Counted from the stretch's first letter, positions 6,180 through 14,440 are shown. The stretch is 18,261 nucleotides of DNA from an uncultured Clostridia bacterium (GCA_934621485.1 CAKTUS010000048.1:1-18261); one strand, 5' to 3'. A program made the numbers and translations. Notes: a model not told the origin generated them from the letters alone.

Positions 6180-8174
6180 TTACGGCTGGTAATAATGCAC
6201 GATGCGGTTCACCTTGCCGTTATGCAGCCAGTATTGCAGCACCCAGGTGTTGCTGGCGGCGGTAGACAGGGTGTACTGAATGTAGCGCGTGCCGTCGTCG
6301 GCAATCAGCACCTGCCCAACCCGAGGATAGTCATAATACAGGCCGCGTGTGCCATCGCCGCCCTCCGGCTGAGTGCAATCCCGGTATGCGCCGGTGACTT
6401 CGCTTTCCGTGCTGCCAAAGCCAACGCCCCGGGGCGGGGTGGCGATTTGACGGTTCATGTCGATGCGCACCAGCTCCCAGTTGCTGCCGTTCAGCACAAA
6501 CACGGCGTAGCCCCAGTCGTAGGACAGGTGGTGGCAGGCGTCGCTCAGGCTCAGGTAGGTGGTGTCGATGGTTTCCGTGGGCTGGCCAAAGGCAGAGACA
6601 AACTCGTCCAGAGAGGTTTTGTTCAGCGTGAAGCCCTCGAAGGTATCGGTTTCGGAATAGATTTTCTGAGGATCCGGCTTAAAAGTGAACTTATAGCTCA
6701 CCTCGCGGGCAGAGCTGGTTTTGCCGTACTGATTGACGCAGATGGCCTTGAAGGTGACCCGGCCGGAAGGCAGGAGAATGGGGTTGCCATCGTACTTGGG
6801 GCTGGATTCCACAGTGGGTGTGGAGCCGTCCAGCGTGTAGTAGTACTCATAATGGCTCTCCATTTCCGCAATTTCTTTTTTGGTCAGGGTTTCATCGTTC
6901 ATGTCGCCGGGGCGCAGGCTGACGGAGTACTGCTTCTTATAGGTTCCGGGCGCCAGATTGGTTTTGGGCGAAGGGGGCGACGGATAGAAGAAGGTGTAGC
7001 TGACGCTGAGCGGATCGCTGACCAGGTCTCCGCTGACGCATACCGCGCGAATGGTTACGCTGCCTTCTTCGGGAATCAGCTTGCCGTCCTCTGCCAAAAC
7101 CCCTTCCTCAGGCAGTTTGGCGTTTTCATCCAGGGTATAGTAAACGTCGTACCCCTGGGGGGAGGTCAGGGTAATGCTGTCGGCCATCTTGCTCAGATTG
7201 TAGCGTCCGCCCGCCAGGCTGATTTCCGGCGACAGGGGAATGTATTCCTTTCGTTCCAGCCGGAAGGCCTCTTTATCGGTATTGTTGTAGGCCAGCAGCA
7301 TCATATCGGCGGCCTCGGGATCGCGCCCCTGCTCCTGATACATGCGAATCAGGGCGGTATAGGCCTCCGTGCGGAAGGGGGCTACTTCCTCAATCATGCG
7401 CAGGTAAAGCTCCTCAGCCTTTTCATCCTGCAGGTTCATTTCATAAGCGTTGGCCAGAAGCACCATGCCGTCGTAGTTGTCCGGATCTACCACGTCGCCG
7501 ATGCGGAAGCAGGTGATAGCCGCCTCCACGTCGCCCACGTCCATATAGTCCTGTCCGGCCAGCCAGTAAGCCTGGGGCGATACGCTGTTCCACTGCTTCA
7601 GCAGTTCCTCCCGCTCGGTTTGCACCAGCGGGTCCTTCTGGTTTTGCGCCAGGGCGAAAAAGCTTTCGGTAGCGCTCAGGGCGTTGCGGCGCGCAGTGGC
7701 GCGCTGCCCCTGATCGGACCGCTTCATGTAAACCAACGCCCCCGCGCCGGCGATGACGACCACCAACGCCAGAATCACGCCGATCAGCATCCAATTGGTG
7801 CTGCGGCTGCGGGTTGAGTGAACCCGCCCTTGCTTGCTGTGTACGCTGGGAATCCGGGTGCGGCTGTTGACCGGCACGCCCCGGCGGGTGTCGGGCCGGC
7901 TGGAACCGGCCTCCTGCATGCGCACGGGACGCATACGGGGCGCCTGAGACTGGCCTTCCGACGGAAGGGCGGACAGGTCATAGTCGCCGTATTCCCGCAC
8001 ATGGCCCTGCTGAGAAGGCAGCGTGGGCGCAGAAGCGCTCACCCGGCCCTGCCGAATGGCGCGCACGCCGGTTTCGGGCTGGCTGGAGGAGGCGTAACGG
8101 CCCAGGTAGGTGCCGCATACATCGCAGGTAAGAGAGCCATCCGGCATGGAATGGCCGCAATGGGTACAAATCAT
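6180..8174 (-). CDS. Zinc-ribbon, single-TM, TPR and chitobiase-C-like domain membrane protein
   Basis: A 664-residue protein of mosaic build. Residues 1-21 form a zinc ribbon with two CxxC pairs (C3/C6 and C17/C20). A long Ser/Arg/Gln-rich linker leads to one membrane helix (about 127-150), with basic residues on both sides. Then come TPR-like helices (about 200-300), followed by two copies of a beta-rich unit carrying the YYTLD motif (345-349 and 445-454, the second YYTLDGSTPT) typical of the chitobiase/hexosaminidase C-terminal domain (CHB_HEX_C). The C-terminal part (about 512-664) has SmpA/OmlA-like patterns such as GFGSTESEVTGAY. The start is the ATG at 8174 after AAAGGAGA, not the longer frame. 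The layout predicts a cytoplasmic zinc ribbon and an extracellular repeat and glycan-binding-like portion, but the function is unknown. It is the last gene of the minus-strand operon, 25 nt after the HD gene. Confidence 0.8.
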   Translation of the reverse strand: MICTHCGHSMPDGSLTCDVCGTYLGRYASSSQPETGVRAIRQGRVSASAPTLPSQQGHVREYGDYDLSALPSEGQSQAPRMRPVRMQEAGSSRPDTRRGVPVNSRTRIPSVHSKQGRVHSTRSRSTNWMLIGVILALVVVIAGAGALVYMKRSDQGQRATARRNALSATESFFALAQNQKDPLVQTEREELLKQWNSVSPQAYWLAGQDYMDVGDVEAAITCFRIGDVVDPDNYDGMVLLANAYEMNLQDEKAEELYLRMIEEVAPFRTEAYTALIRMYQEQGRDPEAADMMLLAYNNTDKEAFRLERKEYIPLSPEISLAGGRYNLSKMADSITLTSPQGYDVYYTLDENAKLPEEGVLAEDGKLIPEEGSVTIRAVCVSGDLVSDPLSVSYTFFYPSPPSPKTNLAPGTYKKQYSVSLRPGDMNDETLTKKEIAEMESHYEYYYTLDGSTPTVESSPKYDGNPILLPSGRVTFKAICVNQYGKTSSAREVSYKFTFKPDPQKIYSETDTFEGFTLNKTSLDEFVSAFGQPTETIDTTYLSLSDACHHLSYDWGYAVFVLNGSNWELVRIDMNRQIATPPRGVGFGSTESEVTGAYRDCTQPEGGDGTRGLYYDYPRVGQVLIADDGTRYIQYTLSTAASNTWVLQYWLHNGKVNRIVHYYQP

Positions 8175-8199
8175 GGAATCTCCTTTCCGGGAAGGGCAG

Positions 8200-8862
8200 T
8201 TAACCGTTGTTGATGGGGGAGCCGTTGATGACCAGTTCAAAGCGCTGGCCCAGGAAGGCGGCCGCCTGCTCGCACATCAGGATGCGCGACAGATAGATGG
8301 ACAAAAACTCCATTACGCTGGAGGTGGCGTCCATCTCCAATTCCTGACGAATCACATGGCGCTCTTTATCCACGGTTACCCGATTCTCCTGGATGGAAAA
8401 ATTCACCCGGTCATGAGGATCGTTCAAATCCGGCTTGCCGTTGCGGACACGGCTTTTGTGCGCGTCCGACTTGTCGGCAATGGCCAGGGCGGCGCTGACG
8501 GCGCTGGAAACAAAGCCGCTTTGCTCCTCATGGTTGCCCACGGCGGTAATAATTTCCACCGCGTCGCTCACCTCCATGCCCGCGTCCAGCAGGATGGGAA
8601 ACAGCAGCACCGCGCCGTTGGGGCCATGGTCGTGCCGGTTGACCGAGTTGCCCACGTCGTGTACCCAGCCTGCAATGGCGGCCAGCTGCACGTCTCGCTC
8701 CGGAAAGCCCAGCTCCCGCAAAATGGCGCTGGCTGTGTTGCTCACATAGCCCAGGTGGCGGGGGCCGTGATCGGTGTAGCCCAGGGCCGCCAGGTAGTTG
8801 TTGCCGGCGCGCACCAGGGCGCGAATGGTTTCGTTTTGCTTAATCTCTTGTAGCGTAATCAT
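8200..8862 (-). CDS. HD-domain metal-dependent phosphohydrolase
   Basis: A 220-residue protein with the HD-domain metal ligands in order: RH (H36), the HD pair in AGWVHDVGN (H68, D69), NRHDH (H77, H79), GNHEEQ (H111) and the closing Asp in AIADKSDAH (D130). HD proteins hydrolyse phosphate esters such as nucleotides or cyclic nucleotides; the substrate is not visible here, and there is no attached sensor or (p)ppGpp synthetase domain. The C-terminal 70 residues (EMDATSSVMEFLSIYLSRIL) recur in Clostridia HD proteins of this size. The start is supported by GGAGG about 6 nt upstream. It lies 21 nt after the HEAT-like gene and 25 nt before the zinc-ribbon gene, so it is almost certainly cotranscribed with both. 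Confidence 0.85.
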   Translation of the reverse strand: MITLQEIKQNETIRALVRAGNNYLAALGYTDHGPRHLGYVSNTASAILRELGFPERDVQLAAIAGWVHDVGNSVNRHDHGPNGAVLLFPILLDAGMEVSDAVEIITAVGNHEEQSGFVSSAVSAALAIADKSDAHKSRVRNGKPDLNDPHDRVNFSIQENRVTVDKERHVIRQELEMDATSSVMEFLSIYLSRILMCEQAAAFLGQRFELVINGSPINNG

Positions 8863-8883
8863 GCTGCCTCCGTGAAAAAAGGA

Positions 8884-9735
8884 TCAATCGTCGCCGTTCA
8901 GCTTGCGGCTTTGCTCCAGCTGAAGCCGCTTGAAGGCACGATAGGTGGGGTCGTGCGACCAGTCGCGCACAGGCGCTTCGCTGCCCAGGCGCTCAATGGC
9001 GCTGCGAATTTCAATGAAGTCCGTGTAGGACACATCGTCCCCTTCAGCCACATCCAGCAGGGCCTCCAGAGCGTGGTCGTCCTCCAGCTTGGCCAGGTAA
9101 CCGGCGTACAGCGCCCGCTTGTCCTTGCGGGTTTTGAACTGGTTCAGGGCAAAATCAAACACGTCCTGGTCGCCGGGATAATCGGCCAGCACGTCCACCA
9201 GGGCTTCTTTGCCCTCCTCATCCGCCGCCAGGAAGGCCACCTTGGCCGGGCGCACCACGTCCGGGCCCATCTGACGCAGGCTTTCCAGAGCGTTGTCCAG
9301 CAGGTCGTCCTCCTCGTCGCGCTCCACCTGCCAGCGAATGAAATCCACCATGGGCAGGCGGCTGTCCACCTGACGCAGCAGTTCGATAGCCGCCATGCGG
9401 GCCTCGCAGGGAGCGTCCTTGTTCAGAGCCAGCTTCAAAAGCACGGGCTCGTCCGCCAGCTCCGCCAGCCGGTCCAGCAGCGGATCGGGCACGGGCACGC
9501 CTTCCCGGATGTAGTCGCACACCAGGCTGCACAGCGCCTGGCTGTCGTCGAACTGGTCAAAGTATTCGCCGGGGGTTTTGCCATCCAGCCAGTCCGCCGG
9601 CGTGTTGAGAAATTTCAGGTACACGTCGGGCACCTCGTCCTCCATGTCCTCGGGACGGCGAAAACGGGCGCGGTTTTTTTCAATCCAGTCACCCAGCACG
9701 GCGGAAAAACGGGCGTCAAAATCAATGATTTTCAT
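8884..9735 (-). CDS. Unrecognised acidic helical-repeat (HEAT-like) protein
   Basis: A 283-residue, strongly acidic, soluble protein with no catalytic motif that I recognise. From about residue 85 on it looks like tandem helix pairs of HEAT/ARM style (LADEPVLLKLALNKDAPCEARMAAIELL, LLDNALESLRQMGPDVVRPAKVAFL, ALYAGYLAKLEDDHALEALLDV), suggesting a protein-binding solenoid. The start ATG at 9735 has AAGGAGG just upstream and overlaps the end of the preceding TPR gene by 14 nt, implying translational coupling. Its consistent place between a TPR protein and an HD hydrolase suggests these three act together, but that is inference from context. Confidence 0.72.
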   Translation of the reverse strand: MKIIDFDARFSAVLGDWIEKNRARFRRPEDMEDEVPDVYLKFLNTPADWLDGKTPGEYFDQFDDSQALCSLVCDYIREGVPVPDPLLDRLAELADEPVLLKLALNKDAPCEARMAAIELLRQVDSRLPMVDFIRWQVERDEEDDLLDNALESLRQMGPDVVRPAKVAFLAADEEGKEALVDVLADYPGDQDVFDFALNQFKTRKDKRALYAGYLAKLEDDHALEALLDVAEGDDVSYTDFIEIRSAIERLGSEAPVRDWSHDPTYRAFKRLQLEQSRKLNGDD

Positions 9736-11425
9736 GATGCATAGCCTCCTTGGGTGTAAGCGTTCGTAAACAATGCAGGGCGCGGCGCAGCTCCCTGGCG
9801 CGGGTGTTATTCAGCGTACGAATATCGATAGCCACAGGTCCCAGGCCGCGCAGGGCCTGATAGCGCAGCGCCAGAGCCAGCGGCCAGATGCGCGCCGCGT
9901 CGGCCGCCAGGCGGAGACGCTGGTTACGGCTCATGCGGTGCGCCTGCTCCAAAGCCCATGGAAGAAAACCTTCCTCGGGACAGAGCCGCGTCGCCTGACG
10001 AAGCCTTCGGGTGAGAAAACGCTGGCAAAAGGTGGGCGCCGCAGGCGGCGGCTGAGAAGGATCCACGCAGAAAATGCGTCCCTCCCGGCGCACCAGATAG
10101 GGCGTGGGCGCACCCAGCGCGCATAGCTGCTCCAGCGCCACGGTCTTGGCGGAAACGTCGGCTTGCAGCAAAATTTCCCGCAGCAGGGCTTCCGCTTCCC
10201 GGGCGGGCATGCACCGGCAAACCTGAGGCAAAAGACGAACGGGCCATTCCATGGGAGCAAGCAGAGCATATAGGAAAAAACGCCGGATGGACGGACGGGA
10301 CGACAGCGCGTCAGCCAGGGCCTGGGGGCCTTGCGCCAGCAGCTCGGCCACAGGCAGCAGGGCAAATTCCAGGGCCGGGGCGCAGGGCGCTCCGTAATAG
10401 GCGGCTCCCTGAGAGGCGCTTTTCACTTCCTCGGGGGAGGCTCCTTTGCGGGCCAGTTCCTCCACCAGCTGCGCCAGCCATTGGCCGGACACGTCGTCCG
10501 GGTCAATCTGGCGGCACAGGTTTAAGCAGCGGGCGGCCTGCTCCAATTGGCCCATGCGCAAATGGCATACGCACAGGTGAAAGCACACCGGATAACGGTC
10601 TGCTTGGCGGCGCAGGGCGCGGTTCAGCATAGCGTAGGCTACGCCCGGCAGCTGGGTCAGGTCGCTGGCCAGGCATACCGTTAGCTCGTCGGAGGGGCCG
10701 TTTGCATGCACGGCCGCTTTCAGCAACAGCTCTTTGGCGGCCTTTTCATCCCCCAGCCGGTGAAACAGGCAGGCGGCGGAACACAGCAGCCGCGAATTGC
10801 GGCTTTCCAGAGCCACGGCCCGCTGCATGAGCTCCCGGGCTTTTTCGGGGTGTCGCTGTCCTTCGTGCCACAGGGCCATCAGTTCATCCCGGCGGGCGCA
10901 GGGCCCCTGAAAGGGCTTTTGCAGGGCGCGGTTCAGAAAACGCCTTGCGCCGGCGTTGTCGCCCCGGGCAAGGCGCAGGGCGGCCATGTGCAGGAGCCCC
11001 TCCAGGCGCGCCTTTCGCCTGGGCGGAGTGGGATACCACGCCGTTTGCAGGTCGTATACGTCATCGTTCCAGGCGGGGACGGCTTCGTACTCGCCGGAGG
11101 TATACAGAGACGCGGCGTCCAGACCCTCGCCGGTTCGCCCCATGGCCATCAGGTTTTGAGCGATCAGGCCGTACAGGTAGCGGCGGTCCGGCTTTTGGGC
11201 CAGGGCGGCGAAGGCCTCCCGGTTGCTGGCCTCATAACAATGCAGCTCTCGCAGGGTTTGGGCGTAGCGGGCCAAGGCCGCGTCGCTGCCGGGATTGGTG
11301 CGGGCGGCATGACGCTCCAGCACCGCCGCGCGAATCAAATCGCCCTTCTGGCGGTGCTTTTCCGCCCGGCGCAGCCAGTAGGCGGCCGGGCGGTCGAAGG
11401 AATCGGTGAGCAGGATGTTGGTCAT
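9722..11425 (-). CDS. TPR-repeat protein of unknown function
   Basis: A 567-residue soluble protein built of helical tetratricopeptide-like repeats across most of its length, for example WLRRAEKHRQKGDLIRAAVLERHAARTNP near the N-terminus, LLCSAACLFHRLGDEKAAKELLLKAAVHAN in the middle and CFHLCVCHLRMGQLEQAARCLNLCRQIDPDD. It is rich in Ala, Leu and Arg; the last third (from about 380) is more degenerate. TPR proteins act as scaffolds; no enzyme motif is seen. The start follows AAGGAGA by 7 nt. It begins 15 nt after the hslO stop and overlaps the HEAT-like gene by 14 nt, so expression is coupled to both. Confidence 0.78.
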   Translation of the reverse strand: MTNILLTDSFDRPAAYWLRRAEKHRQKGDLIRAAVLERHAARTNPGSDAALARYAQTLRELHCYEASNREAFAALAQKPDRRYLYGLIAQNLMAMGRTGEGLDAASLYTSGEYEAVPAWNDDVYDLQTAWYPTPPRRKARLEGLLHMAALRLARGDNAGARRFLNRALQKPFQGPCARRDELMALWHEGQRHPEKARELMQRAVALESRNSRLLCSAACLFHRLGDEKAAKELLLKAAVHANGPSDELTVCLASDLTQLPGVAYAMLNRALRRQADRYPVCFHLCVCHLRMGQLEQAARCLNLCRQIDPDDVSGQWLAQLVEELARKGASPEEVKSASQGAAYYGAPCAPALEFALLPVAELLAQGPQALADALSSRPSIRRFFLYALLAPMEWPVRLLPQVCRCMPAREAEALLREILLQADVSAKTVALEQLCALGAPTPYLVRREGRIFCVDPSQPPPAAPTFCQRFLTRRLRQATRLCPEEGFLPWALEQAHRMSRNQRLRLAADAARIWPLALALRYQALRGLGPVAIDIRTLNNTRARELRRALHCLRTLTPKEAMHHENH

Positions 11426-11440
11426 TCTGTCTCCTTCCCG

Positions 11441-12331
11441 TTATTTCCGGGTGGCCTGCTCCAGCAGGCGGGCAAGGTCTTCCTGGGTAAAACGCTCGGT
11501 TTTTTTGCAGAAGTGACAGGTGAGCTCCGCGCCCTCCTGCTCGTCCTGAATCATGCGGGTAAGCTCCACACGGCCCAGGGCGATGAGGCTTTTTTCCATG
11601 CGGCTGCGGGAGCAGGGGCAGCGGTACTGCCAGTCCTGGGTTTCCAGCACCACGGGCTTCAGGCCGTCAAACCACTTTTCCATCAGGGTGGTCATGGGGT
11701 CATAGCACAGCTCCCGGCTGATGTCGGCCATCAGGGGGCTGCGCAGCTCCAATTCGCTGATAACGGCGTCGGGGCAGTCCGGCATGGGCTGAAGCAGCAC
11801 GCCTCCCGCAGACAAAACCACGTCGCCGTTGACCAAAACGCCCAGGCTTTGCAGGGTGGGCTTTTGCTCGCTTTGCACGTAATAGGCGGCAAAGTCCTCG
11901 GCAATTTCGCCGCTGAAAAGGGCGGTTTGGCCCACATAGGGGCTTTTCATGCCCAGGTCGCGCACCACGGTCATGCGACCGTCGTGACCTACGGCCATGC
12001 CAACGGCCAGTTTGCCGTCCGGCCGCAGGGGCAGCTCCACGTTGGGCACGTCCACGCAGCCGCGCACACTGTCGTGGTCCGCCACGCACATGATGCGGCC
12101 CAGAGGGCCGCCGCCGTCGATGGTGACGGTTACGCTGGTTTCATCTCCCTTGAGCATGGCCCCCATCATGGAGGTTCCCATCAGGGTGCGGCCCAGGGCG
12201 GCGGTGGCCACGGGACTGGTATGGTGAATGGCGGCGGCCTGAGAAACGGTGTTTACGGCGGTCATCAGCAGGCCGCGCACCATGCCGTCCATCAGGGTAA
12301 TATGCAGCATTTGGTCCTTGGCATTCATCAT
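11441..12331 (-). CDS. hslO: Hsp33 redox-regulated holdase chaperone
   Basis: A 296-residue protein of normal Hsp33 length. The C-terminal zinc/redox switch is intact: CPC at 238-240 and CHFC at 272-275, the CxC...CxxC arrangement that binds Zn when reduced and forms disulphides under oxidative stress, turning the protein into a holdase. The N-terminal core has family motifs such as GRTLMGTSMMGAMLKGDE (47-64) and the GGGPLGRIMCVAD segment (73-85). It works in the cytoplasm, protecting unfolding proteins from bleach or peroxide stress. The start codon overlaps the stop of the upstream methyltransferase gene as ATGA (12328-12331), preceded by AGGAGAGGAAG; ATG 12328 is an alternative. The assignment is firm. 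Confidence 0.96.
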   Translation of the reverse strand: MMNAKDQMLHITLMDGMVRGLLMTAVNTVSQAAAIHHTSPVATAALGRTLMGTSMMGAMLKGDETSVTVTIDGGGPLGRIMCVADHDSVRGCVDVPNVELPLRPDGKLAVGMAVGHDGRMTVVRDLGMKSPYVGQTALFSGEIAEDFAAYYVQSEQKPTLQSLGVLVNGDVVLSAGGVLLQPMPDCPDAVISELELRSPLMADISRELCYDPMTTLMEKWFDGLKPVVLETQDWQYRCPCSRSRMEKSLIALGRVELTRMIQDEQEGAELTCHFCKKTERFTQEDLARLLEQATRK

Positions 12332-13098
12332 GAATTTTCTTCCTCTCCTGTAGGGCTCAGCGGCTTGCGGGCGGCCAGGAACCAGCGCAGCTCCTGGGGA
12401 CCGGGAGCGCTGAGCTTTTTGTCGCCGAAAAGGCGGATGTCTTCAAAGCCCACGCCGCGCAGCGTATCGGTTAGCTGCGCAGCGCTGTGGGCGTATTGAC
12501 GCTGGTGCTCGCCGATGCGCAGATAGGTTTCATCCTGCTGGCGCACAAAAATGGCCAGGTTCAGTTCCACGTAGCTGTGGGCGGGGTGCCAGCGGTTTTG
12601 CCACAGATAGGCGATATCCGGCGTTTCATCGCCAATGAAGTGATCGCCCAGCACGTTTTCCAGCTTCCAGGGGGTGCTCAGGTCCATCAGAAACACGCCG
12701 CCCTCCCGAACGGTGCCATAGGCTGCGCCAAAGAAGGTGGCCAGCTCCGCCGGGTCCTTGAGATAGTTGACGCCGTCATTGGTACACAGCACCGCGTCCA
12801 TAGGCCGGTGCAGGTGCAGGGTGCGCATATCCTGACGCACAAAGGGAATCATGGCGCCGCTTTTGCGAGCCTTCTGAGACGCCTCAAACAGCATGTCCGG
12901 CGAGAGATCCACCCCGGTCATCTGGTAGCCCAGACGGCTGAGCTCAATGGTGATGGAGCCCGTGCCGCAGGCACACTCGCACACCTTGCCGCGCTCCAGG
13001 CCGTATTGCTGCATCAGGGTGTGGTAAAACCGCGCCCAACCGGTATAGTCCACATCCGCCATCAGGCGATCGTAAACGGATGCAAAGGCGGTATACAT
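12328..13098 (-). CDS. Class I SAM-dependent methyltransferase
   Basis: A 256-residue Rossmann-fold methyltransferase. Motif I is VCECACGTGS (39-48), motif II TGVDLSPDML (61-70), the adenine-side acidic region is FVRQDMRTLHLHRPMDAVLC, and post-motif AVLCTNDGVNYL matches motif IV. The N-terminus MYTAFASVYDRLMADVDYTGW is characteristic of a Firmicutes family often annotated simply as class I SAM-dependent methyltransferase. The substrate (small molecule, protein or nucleic acid) is not evident. AAAGGAG precedes the ATG. The gene ends in a 4-nt ATGA overlap with hslO and starts 29 nt after the spore-protein gene. Confidence 0.88.
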   Translation of the reverse strand: MYTAFASVYDRLMADVDYTGWARFYHTLMQQYGLERGKVCECACGTGSITIELSRLGYQMTGVDLSPDMLFEASQKARKSGAMIPFVRQDMRTLHLHRPMDAVLCTNDGVNYLKDPAELATFFGAAYGTVREGGVFLMDLSTPWKLENVLGDHFIGDETPDIAYLWQNRWHPAHSYVELNLAIFVRQQDETYLRIGEHQRQYAHSAAQLTDTLRGVGFEDIRLFGDKKLSAPGPQELRWFLAARKPLSPTGEEENS

Positions 13099-13127
13099 GC
13101 TTTTGTTCGCTCCTTTATGGCTTTTGT

Positions 13128-13346
13128 TTAGGGGGTGGAATCCTCCGCGCCGCTTTTGCGGCGGTGCATCAGCCCCCCGATTCGGCCGGTTTCCTTGGCG
13201 GTAAGCCCGGCCCAGCCCACCTGGCGCACCCGGGGCAGCAGCCCCAGTTCTTTGGCAATTTCATACTTCAGGCGCTCCTGGCACGTCAGGGCCGTAAACG
13301 CAGCCCGGCGGGCCGCTCCGGTAATGAGGGTTTCCTTTTTGGCCAT
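13128..13346 (-). CDS. Small acid-soluble spore protein, alpha/beta-type family
   Basis: A 72-residue protein containing the SASP signature RLKYEIAKELGL (25-36), where family members are cut by the germination protease GPR at the E-I/F bond, followed by GWAGLTAKETGRIGGLMHRRK (44-64), the variant second half seen in many Clostridia (G-W-x-x-L/M-T/S-x-x-x-x-G-R-I/V-G-G). Such proteins coat and protect DNA in spores and are degraded to amino acids at germination. The N-terminus (MAKKETLITGAARRAAF) is longer and more basic than in classical SASPs. AAGGGAGG precedes the ATG. The gene lies between membrane-protein and methyltransferase genes on the same strand; I see no clear sigma-G promoter, so its spore-specific control is not shown. 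It marks the organism as a likely spore former. Confidence 0.8.
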   Translation of the reverse strand: MAKKETLITGAARRAAFTALTCQERLKYEIAKELGLLPRVRQVGWAGLTAKETGRIGGLMHRRKSGAEDSTP

Positions 13347-13405
13347 TGGCAGCCACCTCCCTTGTTTCGGGAATAGGGTGGTTGTTTTGGCCGTTCCTCA
13401 TGCGC

Positions 13406-14395
13406 TTAGTCCTGGGGCGGCACGGGCTGGTCGCCCTCCTCCTCGTCGTCCTCCTCCACGTACAGGCCCCGGTTTACCTGAGCGCCCTCAATTTTGGGGT
13501 TCAGGTACCGGTCAAACACGGCGTTGGAGTAGCTGGCGGCCACAAAACGGCTCAGGGCAAAGCCAATCAGCAGGTAATACGCGCCGTATACCATGACGGC
13601 ATACTGAAAGTAGGGCGTCAGGAACGAGACCGCCGCGCACACTGCCGCCGGCAGCAGGGACAGCAGCTTCAGGCCCACGGTTTGGGGCAGGCGGCCGATG
13701 GTCATAATCAGGCTGTTGCGCACCAGGTTGCCAAAGGTCAGCTTGTAGGTAACCATTTGGGGATACATGTACGTAAGCGAACACAGCCACAAAATGCCCG
13801 CCACAATGCAAAGCCCCTGCGGAATGGCAAACAGCCAGCTTTGTTTGGCCATGTCGCCGTAAAAAACGTTGCATACATACAGAAGCAGAGGCACCAGACC
13901 GGTGATGAAGCTGGTGAGAAGTCCCTGTTTCCAGTTGCCCTTCACAGCGTCCCGGTAATCGGTCCACAGAAAGGCGTGTTCATCACGGGCCCAATTGCGG
14001 GTTACGTAGGCCAGACCGGCTGTAAAAGGACCGGTAATGGCCAACGCCGGCACCAAAAGCAGCAGGGTTTGCAGCGCCAGCGACTGGAAGTAGCCGGTGA
14101 ACGTGCCCAGCTGTTCCTGGGCAGCCTCGGCGGCTATCTCGCCGGCGGTCAGCTGGGCGTTGATATCCGCCATGCCCACCAGGCCGGAATAGGCCAGCAA
14201 AAGCCCGCGGCCGATGACGATGATGGCTGGAATCCAGGCTGTCACATAGATGAGATTCAAGCGGAACAGCGCGGAAAAGCGCACCTTCAGCATTTCCCAA
14301 AACAACTGCCAGCGGGTTTGGGGAAGATCCTCCTTTGAAAAATCACCCTGGCCGCTTTTTCCGTAATAAAAGCGGTTCATCATTTTTCCAAACAT
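13406..14395 (-). CDS. DUF624 (YesL-like) membrane protein
   Basis: A 329-residue membrane protein with about six hydrophobic helices. The motif ARDEHAFLWTDYRDAVKGNWKQGL between helices is the signature loop of the DUF624/YesL family, found near carbohydrate-uptake and envelope genes in Firmicutes, with no proven function. The C-terminus ends in a conspicuous acidic tail (VEEDDEEEGDQ). The start was set at the ATG at 14395, after AGGAGG with 8-nt spacing and downstream of the TATAAT at 14432-14437; the longer frame to 14515 would begin upstream of the promoter. It is probably the first gene of the long minus-strand operon, 59 nt before the spore-protein gene. Confidence 0.82.
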   Translation of the reverse strand: MFGKMMNRFYYGKSGQGDFSKEDLPQTRWQLFWEMLKVRFSALFRLNLIYVTAWIPAIIVIGRGLLLAYSGLVGMADINAQLTAGEIAAEAAQEQLGTFTGYFQSLALQTLLLLVPALAITGPFTAGLAYVTRNWARDEHAFLWTDYRDAVKGNWKQGLLTSFITGLVPLLLYVCNVFYGDMAKQSWLFAIPQGLCIVAGILWLCSLTYMYPQMVTYKLTFGNLVRNSLIMTIGRLPQTVGLKLLSLLPAAVCAAVSFLTPYFQYAVMVYGAYYLLIGFALSRFVAASYSNAVFDRYLNPKIEGAQVNRGLYVEEDDEEEGDQPVPPQD

Positions 14396-14431
14396 GGGCA
14401 AGCCTCCTGTCGGCACAAAAATACAGCCTGC

Positions 14432-14440
14432 ATTATACCA
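14432..14440 (-). promoter_or_regulatory. Extended -10 promoter of the DUF624-led operon
   Basis: On the minus strand the sequence is TGGTATAAT: a perfect -10 box (14432-14437) with the TGn extension (14438-14440). The hexamer at the -35 position (14455-14460, TGGCGC) is poor, so recognition would rest on the extended -10. The start would be near 14425, leaving a leader of about 30 nt to the ATG at 14395. Confidence 0.62.

Noticed and set aside
5929..6192. 87-codon plus-strand frame in the convergent gap
   Set aside because: No ribosome binding site, no family, and it runs into the end of the opposite gene across the 15-bp stem-loop.
6096..7817. 573-codon plus-strand open frame
   Set aside because: It lies antisense to the zinc-ribbon/TPR gene and has a His/Gln/Gly/Ala/Val-rich composition typical of a shadow frame; no motif or ribosome binding site.
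10706..12499. 597-codon plus-strand open frame
   Set aside because: Antisense across the TPR and hslO genes, His/Gln/Gly-rich, no domain. The sense-strand genes have clear families and ribosome binding sites.
13346..13405. Possible sigma-G promoter before the SASP-like gene
   Set aside because: A GCATG resembling a -35 element is present, but no matching CATNNTA -10 stands at the right distance.
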